From the NCBI GenBank assembly GCA_017451545.1, contig JAFTOB010000060.1:1-60197 (forward strand): a stretch of 60,197 nt of DNA, in the 5' to 3' direction. The notes beneath the pieces are model-generated. The model was not told where the DNA came from, made no database searches, and saw only the letters and a program-made list of their open reading frames with translations. Positions within the stretch are counted from its first letter, which is position 1. The number at the start of each line of letters is the position of its first letter. The translations under genes were made by a program, and so were the position numbers. Source of the DNA: Clostridia bacterium (GTDB taxonomy: Bacteria; Bacillota; Clostridia; Oscillospirales; CAG-272). Below are positions 53,969 through 60,197 of this stretch, piece by piece.

Positions 53969-54255
53969 TTATCTTCCTCCGAAAGCTTTTTCAGAGCGCT
54001 CTTGTATCCGTTGCCGTAAACAAGGCACTTGTTCACGCGGCTGATAGTGGCAGTGCTGGCACCCGTCGCCGCTGAAATATCAAGATAATTTTTGCCGCTG
54101 TTGAGCATCTCTGCAACCTCAAAGCGCTGCGAGATGGCCAAAAGCTCATTTATGGTGCACACGTCCTCAAAGAAGCTGTAGCACTCCTCTATCGACTCAA
54201 GATTCAAAATAGCCTTGAAAAGCTTATCCATGTTTTCGGTATGTAAGGCGTCCAT
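53965..54255 (-). CDS. YerC/YecD family TrpR-like regulator
   Basis: This 96-residue protein has the TrpR-like helix-turn-helix: ECYSFFEDVCTINELLAISQRFEVAEML, then NYLDISAATGASTATISRVNKCL. YerC proteins are small, mostly uncharacterised relatives of TrpR found in Firmicutes. It is the first gene of the his operon and overlaps hisZ, which points to a role in controlling the operon, perhaps by binding the palindrome in its own promoter. The start is the ATG after GGAG; a longer reading extends into the leader. Confidence 0.85.
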   Translation of the reverse strand: MDALHTENMDKLFKAILNLESIEECYSFFEDVCTINELLAISQRFEVAEMLNSGKNYLDISAATGASTATISRVNKCLVYGNGYKSALKKLSEEDK

Positions 54256-54304
54256 ATTTTTTCTCCGTTTCATATATTGTAATAAACTATGGGCAACGCA
54301 TAAC

Positions 54305-54333
54305 ATTTTAGCACACTAAATCGATAAAGTCAA
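54305..54333 (-). promoter_or_regulatory. promoter of the his operon
   Basis: TTGACT (54328-54333), a 17-base spacer and TAAAAT (54305-54310) on the minus strand, about 50 bases before the yerC start. Confidence 0.8.
54307..54320. promoter_or_regulatory. candidate operator overlapping the his -10 box
   Basis: TTTAG (54307-54311), four bases and CTAAA (54316-54320) form a palindrome that overlaps the -10 box. A repressor bound here would block the promoter; YerC is the obvious candidate by proximity. Confidence 0.4.
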
Positions 54334-54345
54334 TAGCTTTTCGCA

Positions 54346-54391
54346 AAAATATGTCGGCGGATGCAAAAAATCTGCACAGCCGACATATTTT
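54346..54391 (-). terminator. terminator of the arg operon
   Basis: A 13-bp stem (54346-54358 with 54379-54391) with an inner TGCA/TGCA pairing ends in T5 on the minus strand, just after argF and before the his promoter. Confidence 0.85.
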
Positions 54392-54399
54392 GTCAAATA

Positions 54400-55395
54400 T
54401 TAGTTAGCGAGAGTGGCCGCCATCACAGCCTTGATGGTGTGCATACGGTTCTCGGCCTCCTGAAATACTATGGATCTTTCGCTCTCGAAGACCTCGTCCG
54501 TGACCTCCATACAGTCTATCTCAAACTTATCGTAGATCTCGCGGCCGATCTTGGTCTTGAGATCGTGGAATGCGGGCAGGCAGTGCATAAAGCAGCAGCC
54601 CTCGCCTGCGTTGTTCATAAGCTCCATAGTAACTCGGTAAGGAGTCAGCTCGCGGATGCGCTCCTCCCACACGTTGTCGGGCTCACCCATGGAGACCCAA
54701 ACGTCGGTGTAGATAACGTCCGCACCCTTTGTGGCAACTATCGGATCTTCAATAAATTCAAGGGTCGCGCCGGTCTCCGAGGCGATCTTTGCGCACTCAT
54801 TAACGAGCGCCTGATCGGGGAAATATTTTTTGGGAGCGCAAGCAACGAAGTGCATACCCATCTTGGCACAGCCGACCATCAGCGAGTTGCCCATATTGTA
54901 TCGTGCATCACCCATATAAACAAGCTTTTTGCCCTCAAGCGTTCCAAACTGCTCCTTTATCGTAAGGAAATCGGCAAGGATCTGTGTGGGGTGGAACTCG
55001 TTGGTCAGACCGTTCCACACGGGAACTCCCGCATAGTGAGCAAGCTCCTCAACGAGCTCCTGACCGTATCCGCGATATTCGATACCGTCGAACATTCCTC
55101 CGAGCACGCGAGCCGTATCGGCAATGCTTTCTTTCTTGCCGATCTGCGAGCCCTGGCTGTCAAGATAAACGGGATGCATACCAAGATCTGCCGCCGCAAC
55201 CTCGAAGGCGCAACGGGTTCTGGTGCTGGTCTTTTCAAAGATCAGCGCAATATTCTTGCCCTCGCAGATCCTGTGAGGGATGCCCGCCTTTTTCTGAGCC
55301 TTCAGCTCGGAGGCGTAATCTATAAGTCCCGCGATCTCGGCGGGGGTAAAATCAAGCAATTTAAGGAAGCTCTTTCCTTTAAGCGATATTACCAT
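54400..55395 (-). CDS. argF: ornithine carbamoyltransferase
   Basis: This 331-residue enzyme makes citrulline from ornithine and carbamoyl phosphate. The carbamoyl-phosphate loop is [14 protein letters not shown], with [27 protein letters not shown] and the catalytic Cys in [10 protein letters not shown]. It could also be an arginine-catabolic enzyme (arcB), but the biosynthetic neighbours favour ArgF. It is the last gene of the operon, 18 bases after argD. Confidence 0.94.
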   Translation of the reverse strand: MVISLKGKSFLKLLDFTPAEIAGLIDYASELKAQKKAGIPHRICEGKNIALIFEKTSTRTRCAFEVAAADLGMHPVYLDSQGSQIGKKESIADTARVLGGMFDGIEYRGYGQELVEELAHYAGVPVWNGLTNEFHPTQILADFLTIKEQFGTLEGKKLVYMGDARYNMGNSLMVGCAKMGMHFVACAPKKYFPDQALVNECAKIASETGATLEFIEDPIVATKGADVIYTDVWVSMGEPDNVWEERIRELTPYRVTMELMNNAGEGCCFMHCLPAFHDLKTKIGREIYDKFEIDCMEVTDEVFESERSIVFQEAENRMHTIKAVMAATLAN

Positions 55396-55413
55396 AACTA
55401 TCTCCTGAAATTA

Positions 55414-56574
55414 TTATTTGCAAGCGTTCTTGATGACCTCAACGGCCTCCATAAGAACGTACATCGGAATATTGAGTGCAGGAAGAAGTCTGACCTTGTC
55501 CTTTGCGGTCAGGCAAAGCACGCCGTTCTCCATACACTTTTTGAGAACTTCACCGGCGGGCTTTGCGGTTTTGATGCCGATCATAAGACCCATTCCGCTG
55601 ACCGAATCGATGCCCTCAGCCCCCTCAAGGGCGGCGAACACTGCCCTGCTCTTTTCCTTGACCTCCGAGAGGAACTCGGGGGTAAGTCTTTCGATAATGC
55701 TGACAGCCCCCGCACAGCACACGGGGTTTCCGCCGAAGGTGGAGCCGTGGTCGCCGTAGCCGAGAACGTTCTGCACCTTATCGGACAGCAGAGCCGCACC
55801 GAGAGGCAGGCCGCCGCCGATGCCCTTTGCAGTGGATACCACGTCGGGCTCGATGCCGTAATTCATATACGCGTAAAGCTCACCGGTGCGTCCGTTGCCC
55901 GTCTGCACCTCGTCAACTATGAGAATTATATCCTCTTTCTTTGCGAAATCCGCGATAGCCTTGACGAAATCCTTATCAAGGGACATAACGCCGCCCTCGC
56001 CCTGAACGCACTCGATCATTATGGCGGCGGTCTTGTTCTCACGCGCCAGCTTGATCAGCGCCTCGGTGTCGTTCGCGGGCGTATGCACAAACCCGGGTGT
56101 CAGAGGCTGAAACAGCTTATGGAAATGATCCTGCCCCGTGGCGGCAAGAGTGGTCAGAGTTCTGCCGTGGAAGCTGTTCACGAGAGTGATGACCGTGCTG
56201 TATTCTGCTCCCTTTTTCTCGGCGGCGTATTTTCTCGCCACCTTAATGGCGCACTCGTTTGCCTCGGCTCCCGAATTAGCGAAAAACACCTTTTTCATTC
56301 CCGTCTTCTCGCAAAGCAGCTTTGCAAGGCGCGCGCAGGGCTCCGTGTAATACAGATTTGACATATGCTGAACCTGGGAGAGCTGTGCCGTAACGGCCGC
56401 CGTCCACACGTCGTCGGCGATTCCGAAGCTCGTGACTCCGATGCCCGAGCCCATATCTATATAACGCTTTCCGTTTTCGTCGTAGACCAGCGAGCCCTTG
56501 CCCGACACGATCTGCACGTCGAAACGGTTGTAGGTATTTGCTACGTATTCTTTATCTATTTGCTTAACAGACAT
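55414..56574 (-). CDS. argD: acetylornithine aminotransferase
   Basis: This 386-residue class III PLP aminotransferase converts N-acetylglutamate semialdehyde to acetylornithine. FANSGAEANECAIKVARKYA, NSFHGRTLTTLAATGQ, ILIVDEVQTGNGRTG and the Schiff-base Lys in STAKGIGGGLPLGA are clear. The start is the ATG six bases after GGGAG, one base beyond the argB stop. Confidence 0.94.
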   Translation of the reverse strand: MSVKQIDKEYVANTYNRFDVQIVSGKGSLVYDENGKRYIDMGSGIGVTSFGIADDVWTAAVTAQLSQVQHMSNLYYTEPCARLAKLLCEKTGMKKVFFANSGAEANECAIKVARKYAAEKKGAEYSTVITLVNSFHGRTLTTLAATGQDHFHKLFQPLTPGFVHTPANDTEALIKLARENKTAAIMIECVQGEGGVMSLDKDFVKAIADFAKKEDIILIVDEVQTGNGRTGELYAYMNYGIEPDVVSTAKGIGGGLPLGAALLSDKVQNVLGYGDHGSTFGGNPVCCAGAVSIIERLTPEFLSEVKEKSRAVFAALEGAEGIDSVSGMGLMIGIKTAKPAGEVLKKCMENGVLCLTAKDKVRLLPALNIPMYVLMEAVEVIKNACK

Positions 56575-56575
56575 T

Positions 56576-57439
56576 TCAATCTCCCGTGACCATAGTTCCC
56601 GCACCTTCGTCGGTTAAAAGCTCCATCAAAATGGAGTGAGAAATGCGGCCATCCATTATTGTAACGTTCTTTACACCTGCTCCGATAGCCTCAATACAGC
56701 AATCGACCTTGGGGATCATTCCTCCGCAAATGATACCCTCCTCGTGAAGCTTTTTCGCCTCGGATATCGTAAGCTCCGGAATAAGAGACCCGGGATCTTC
56801 GCGGTCGCGGAGGATGCCGGCAATATCCGTCATCATAAGAAGCCTCTCAGCACCGAGAGCTCCCGCTATGTATGCCGCCGCCGTATCTCCGTTTATGTTA
56901 TACACGTTGCCGTGGCGGTCGCTGGCTACCGTTGAAATGACCGGGATATAATTTTTTTCAAGCAGATCGGTGATGGGCTGTGTACGTATTTTTGTAATCT
57001 TGCCAACGTAACCCAATCTTTCGTCTTTTATTTTTGCCTCGATCATACCGCCATCCATACCGGAAAGGCCCACGGCGTGTCCCCCCTTCATCTGAAGCAG
57101 AGTAACGAGCGATTTGTTAACCTTGCCGGCGAGAACCATCTGAACGATATCGACAGTCTCCTTATCGGTTACACGAAGACCGTCTATAAATTCAGGCTTT
57201 TTTCCGAGCTTGCCCATAATTTCGTTTATTTCGGGGCCACCGCCATGAACGAGAACCACCTTAACTCCGACAAGCCACAAAAGAGCAATATCCTCCATAA
57301 CCTGTTCCTTGAGCTGCTCGTTTATCATAGCATTGCCGCCGTATTTTATGACGATTATTTTTCCGTTGAATTTTTTAATATACGGCAGAGCTTGAGTTAA
57401 TACCTCCGCGCGCTCCGCGTTCGAAAACATTTCTTTCAT
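56576..57439 (-). CDS. argB: acetylglutamate kinase
   Basis: This 287-residue amino acid kinase phosphorylates N-acetylglutamate. The motifs are IVIKYGGNAM, VLVHGGGPEINE, YNINGDTAAAYIAGALGAERLLMMTDI and GGMIPKVDCCIEAI. The N-terminal helix (FSNAERAEVLTQALPYIKKF) is of the type seen in arginine-feedback-inhibited forms. The start at 57439 is six bases after GGAG, which lies inside a longer reading. Confidence 0.95.
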   Translation of the reverse strand: MKEMFSNAERAEVLTQALPYIKKFNGKIIVIKYGGNAMINEQLKEQVMEDIALLWLVGVKVVLVHGGGPEINEIMGKLGKKPEFIDGLRVTDKETVDIVQMVLAGKVNKSLVTLLQMKGGHAVGLSGMDGGMIEAKIKDERLGYVGKITKIRTQPITDLLEKNYIPVISTVASDRHGNVYNINGDTAAAYIAGALGAERLLMMTDIAGILRDREDPGSLIPELTISEAKKLHEEGIICGGMIPKVDCCIEAIGAGVKNVTIMDGRISHSILMELLTDEGAGTMVTGD

Positions 57440-57452
57440 AATCTTCTCCATA

Positions 57453-58670
57453 TTATGTACGGTAGTCGCCGTTGATTTTCACGTAATCGTAGGTCAGATC
57501 ACAGCCCCAAGCGGTTGCCGAGCAGTCGCCGTTGCCGAGGGAGACGAGGATCTCGATCTCCTTCTCAAGCAGTATCTCCTTGGCCTTTTCCTCTGAAAAA
57601 TCAACGCCCGCCCCGTTTTTGCAAACGGCGATCTCGCCCTTGGCACTCTTGAAGGAAACGTCAACGGCGTTAACGTCCACGGCCGCTCCGCTGTAGCCGA
57701 TAGCGCAGAGCACGCGTCCCCAGTTGGCATCGGCACCGAACATTGCCGCCTTGAGAAGGCTCGAGCAGATAACGCTCTTGGCAACGGTCTTTGCGGTTTT
57801 GATATCATCGGCACCGCTGACGCGGCACTCAAGCAGCTTGGTCGCGCCCTCGCCGTCGCCTGCGATCATACGGCAGAGATAAACGGTGACTGTATTCAGA
57901 GCCTTCATAAAGGCATCGAAATCCTCACCCTCTGCGGTGATCTCGTCATTGCCCGCCATTCCGTTGGCGAGAACCGTGACCATATCGTTGGTGGAGGTGT
58001 CTCCGTCCACGCTGACCATATTAAAGGTGTCGGCAATATCGGTGGAAAGTGCCTTTTTCAGCATTGCGGGGCTGATGGCCGCGTCGGTGGTGATAAAGAC
58101 AAGCATAGTCGCCATATTGGGATGGATCATTCCGCTTCCCTTGGCGATACCGCCGATACGGCAGGTCTTGCCGCCCACGGTAAACTCAACTGCGATCTCC
58201 TTTTTCACCGTATCGGTGGTCATAATACCCTCGGCCGCCGCCTCGCCGCCGTCCTTCGACAGCTCCTTGATCAGCATGGGGATTCCCTTCTCGATGGGCT
58301 CAATGCTAAGAGGCTGACCGATAACTCCGGTGGATGCAACCACAACGTCGGTTGCGGGTATCTTCAGCTCTGCGGCCAGAAGCTCGCAGGTCTTCTGCGC
58401 GATCTCAATACCGTTGGCGTTGCAGGTGTTGGCGTTACCGCTGTTGCAGATAACCGCCTGAGCCTTGCCGTCGGCTATATTGTTCTTTGTCACCGTCAGC
58501 GGCGCGCCCTTGACAAGGTTCGTGGTGTACACGGCCGCGGCGCTCGCGGTCTTTTCGCTGTAGATCAGCGCAATATCTCTCTTGGTGCGGTTCTTTCTGA
58601 CTCCGCAGTGAACTCCGCTGGCGTAAAATCCCTTTGCGGCACAAATGCCGCCATCTATTATCTTCATCAT
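57453..58670 (-). CDS. argJ: glutamate N-acetyltransferase (ArgJ)
   Basis: This 405-residue enzyme recycles the acetyl group from acetylornithine to glutamate; bifunctional members also use acetyl-CoA. The self-cleavage site is in GSGMIHPNMATMLVFITTD, with Thr as nucleophile of the beta chain. SGVHCGVRKNRTKRDIALIYS is the typical N-terminus, and NWGRVLCAIGYSGA is conserved. No argA or argE is nearby, so the cyclic pathway is used. The start is the first ATG of an ATG-ATG pair after AAGGA. Confidence 0.93.
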   Translation of the reverse strand: MMKIIDGGICAAKGFYASGVHCGVRKNRTKRDIALIYSEKTASAAAVYTTNLVKGAPLTVTKNNIADGKAQAVICNSGNANTCNANGIEIAQKTCELLAAELKIPATDVVVASTGVIGQPLSIEPIEKGIPMLIKELSKDGGEAAAEGIMTTDTVKKEIAVEFTVGGKTCRIGGIAKGSGMIHPNMATMLVFITTDAAISPAMLKKALSTDIADTFNMVSVDGDTSTNDMVTVLANGMAGNDEITAEGEDFDAFMKALNTVTVYLCRMIAGDGEGATKLLECRVSGADDIKTAKTVAKSVICSSLLKAAMFGADANWGRVLCAIGYSGAAVDVNAVDVSFKSAKGEIAVCKNGAGVDFSEEKAKEILLEKEIEILVSLGNGDCSATAWGCDLTYDYVKINGDYRT

Positions 58671-58680
58671 ATCCCCATCC

Positions 58681-59604
58681 TTAAACATTCAGTCCTGTCG
58701 TCTCGTCTACGCCGAGAACGATATTCATATTTTGTATTGCCGAGCCCGATGCGCCCTTGCCGAGATTGTCGAATCTTGAAACAAGCAGGATCCTTTCATC
58801 GTTGCCGTAAACGCAGATCTGCATATCGTCGCGCCCCGCAAGCGAGTTGGCCGCCATAAAGCCGCCCTCGTCGGCCGCTTCGTCATAGTGCAGTATCTTG
58901 CTGTTGTATGCCGCGGCGTAAACGTCCTTGATATTCTGTACGCTGCCCTTCAGATCCTTCTTGAAGAGGGTAACCGTGACCTCCATACCGCAGTAGTAAT
59001 CCGCGACTATAGGGCAGAAAATGGGAGCGGTGGTCAATCCGCCGATCTTCTGCATCTCGGGCAGATGCTTGTGGCACTGCGCGATGCCGTACTGTCTCGG
59101 CGCGCCGAGCAAAACGTCGCGACCCTCGCCCTCGTAATCGGCGATCATCTTTTTGCCGCCGCCCGAATATCCCGTCAGGGAGAAGCAGGAAAGCGCGGTG
59201 TCGGGAGCGATAAGCCCGTTGCGGACAATGGGCTCAACCAGCGCGAGAAATCCGCTGGCGTGGCAGCCGGGATTGGCAATGCGCTTTGAAGCGGCAATCC
59301 TTTCTCGTCGGTTGCCGAGCTCCGGGAAGCCGTACTCCCAGGCATCGTTGGTTCTGTGAGCCGTGGAAGTGTCAATGACTACGGTGTTTTTATTTTCGAT
59401 AAACGATACGGCCTCCACCGCCGCCGCGTCGGGCAGGCAGAGAAAAACGATATCCGCGGCGTTTATTGCCTCTTTTCGCGCACCGGCATCCTTTCGAAGC
59501 TCCTCGGGCAATCTGATAAGCTCGATATCCCTTCGGTCGGCTATAAGATCAAATATCTTCAAGCCCGTGGTTCCGGCACTGCCGTCAATAAAAACCTTTG
59601 CCAT
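58681..59604 (-). CDS. argC: N-acetyl-gamma-glutamyl-phosphate reductase, short type
   Basis: This 307-residue NADPH-dependent reductase makes acetylglutamate semialdehyde. The nucleotide loop is FIDGSAGTTGLKIFD, the catalytic Cys is in RIANPGCHASGFLALV, and SLTGYSGGGKKMI follows. The length and GSAGTTGL motif fit the shorter type-2 ArgC rather than the about 345-residue type of Bacillus. AGGAGGT lies four bases before the ATG. It is the first gene of the arg operon. Confidence 0.93.
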   Translation of the reverse strand: MAKVFIDGSAGTTGLKIFDLIADRRDIELIRLPEELRKDAGARKEAINAADIVFLCLPDAAAVEAVSFIENKNTVVIDTSTAHRTNDAWEYGFPELGNRRERIAASKRIANPGCHASGFLALVEPIVRNGLIAPDTALSCFSLTGYSGGGKKMIADYEGEGRDVLLGAPRQYGIAQCHKHLPEMQKIGGLTTAPIFCPIVADYYCGMEVTVTLFKKDLKGSVQNIKDVYAAAYNSKILHYDEAADEGGFMAANSLAGRDDMQICVYGNDERILLVSRFDNLGKGASGSAIQNMNIVLGVDETTGLNV

Positions 59605-59625
59605 TTGTACCTCCTCATATTCATA

Positions 59626-59648
59626 AATTATGCATAATATGCATAATT
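59626..59648. promoter_or_regulatory. candidate ArgR/AhrC-like operator
   Basis: Half-site AATTATGCATA (59626-59636) is mirrored perfectly at 59638-59648 around one central base. It lies in the argC leader, 22 bases before the start. ArgR boxes are AT-rich palindromes with TGNAT and ATNCA halves spaced by four; here the TGCAT/ATGCA halves are spaced by three. A further TGAAT half-site lies nearby on the minus strand. The assignment to ArgR is inferred. Confidence 0.5.
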
Positions 59649-59677
59649 ATCATATGTTTATTCATTAATACCATAAA

Positions 59678-59706
59678 ATTATACACATTTTATCTTGATT
59701 TGTCAA
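59678..59706 (-). promoter_or_regulatory. promoter of the arg operon
   Basis: TTGACA (59701-59706), a 17-base spacer and TATAAT (59678-59683), both perfect, on the minus strand, 73 bases before argC. Confidence 0.88.
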
Positions 59707-59931
59707 TACTTTAATGAATATTTTTTTCAAAACCCCGTCGTTTCGTCATTTTGGCAAATTTGCATTAATTCAAGAGAAATTTTTTGTAAATATTGACGGC
59801 GGTTTTAGAACGATTTTTTGTATCGTTTGAAAACTGCAAAACCGATTTTATTCAAAAAATGTATATTTTATTTCCTGCTCTGTTCTCATAATCTTATCAA
59901 AGCTATAACCGTATTACATATAATAATCAAA
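59707..59931. other. AT-rich intergenic region upstream of the arg promoter
   Basis: This is part of a 351-base gap between argC and the right-edge gene. Apart from the promoter, the palindrome and the terminator listed separately, I see no gene or recognisable RNA here; it holds only short AT-rich tracts. Confidence 0.6.
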
Positions 59932-59950
59932 GCCCCGCACAAGGCGGGGC
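59932..59950 (-). terminator. terminator of the right-edge gene
   Basis: A 7-bp GC-only stem GCCCCGC (59932-59938 with 59944-59950) lies five bases after the stop codon at 59956; on the minus strand it is followed by TTTGATTATT, a weak T-tract. Confidence 0.6.
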
Positions 59951-59955
59951 AAAGA

Positions 59956-60197
59956 TTACAGTAATTGATTTAATCTGTTTTCAATATTGATAAACCATTC
60001 TTTATCTCTGTATTCATTAAAGCAATCCCAAGCCAACTCCTTTTTCAAGAGGCGAATAATTTGTTTGTTATCAGACGGTGCATCATACACGTGCCATCCC
60101 ATAACAAGCGGATAGTTTATGTCGTGGTCTTTTACCGAGACGAATTTTTCGGCACATTGCAAAGCGCGTATCAGATGATGCTTTATTACATCTTCAT
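59956..60197 (-). CDS. partial unknown gene, 5' end beyond the window
   Basis: The last 80 codons of a gene are visible; the frame is open to the right edge. The visible end includes CAEKFVSVKDHDINYPLVMG, WHVYDAPSDNKQII, LAWDCFNEYRDKEWFI and ends NQLL. It is charged and soluble-looking. I do not recognise the family. An internal TTG at 60162 has no clear ribosome binding site, so the true start probably lies outside. Confidence 0.6.
   Translation of the reverse strand, partial: EDVIKHHLIRALQCAEKFVSVKDHDINYPLVMGWHVYDAPSDNKQIIRLLKKELAWDCFNEYRDKEWFINIENRLNQLL

Noticed and set aside
54256..54300. T-box or histidine leader peptide before the his operon
   Set aside because: The leader is only about 45 bases, with no run of His codons and no T-box sequence.
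54361..56361. Long plus-strand open frame opposite argF/argD
   Set aside because: Antisense shadow across two real genes.
1..60197. Genome-wide use of TAG as a sense codon
   Set aside because: All other genes are full length without internal TAG; only one gene is interrupted, so at most rare decoding is possible.

Overview
The window reads as a chromosomal segment of a spore-forming, Gram-positive Firmicute of the class Clostridia, probably an uncultivated gut lineage. The evidence is SipW-type signal peptidase and TasA/camelysin-like proteins, ClpC, PcrA, short HisG with HisZ, YerC, a PucR/CdaR-type regulator, an alpha/beta-type small acid-soluble spore protein gene, and many sigma-A promoters with 17-bp spacers. 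Most genes lie on the minus strand. No rRNA, tRNA, CRISPR array, phage or insertion sequence was recognised. By my reading the 47 genes end in TAA (33) or TGA (14) and never in TAG.

Left part (1-8800): a cell-surface cluster read leftwards. A small TasA-like protein is followed by an ER-type (Ser/His) signal peptidase of the SipW kind, then two very large proteins with the same SipW-type signal and TasA-like head but different beta-rich C-terminal parts. The spacers between the last three genes are packed with perfect inverted repeats. The leftmost gene stops at TAA, yet coding-like sequence continues in the same frame after two TAA codons to the window edge.

8850-26800: a threonine aldolase and an orphan PTS EIIC-like permease; then rightward YegP and DUF1294 genes; then a leftward group secA, two unknown membrane proteins, a 43-residue Gln/Asn/Lys-rich peptide and pcrA; then rightward mnmA, an unknown membrane protein and clpC; then a leftward P2-type cation ATPase.

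26800-33400: the ATPase has its own consensus promoter and a leader that looks like a yybP-ykoY manganese riboswitch ending in an intrinsic terminator. Upstream is a tgt-tldD-pmbA operon in which TldD lacks the Glu of its HExxxH metal motif. Divergent from it is a GH106-like glycosidase without a signal peptide.

33400-46300: an ECF sigma factor is translationally coupled to a 1463-residue single-pass membrane protein with a short anti-sigma-like N-terminus, tandem 94-residue modules and a GLUG-like C-terminus. Then come an unknown membrane protein, a spore-protein gene interrupted by an in-frame TAG, an S41 protease-greA-lysS-unknown run, a PucR-type regulator and rsmE.

46400-60197: two complete leftward biosynthetic operons. 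The his operon (yerC-hisZ-G-D-C-B-H-A-F-IE) covers histidine synthesis except histidinol-phosphatase. The arg operon (argC-J-B-D-F) makes citrulline through acetylated intermediates. Each has a clear promoter and terminator, and each has a palindrome near the promoter that could be an operator. A partial unknown gene runs off the right edge.
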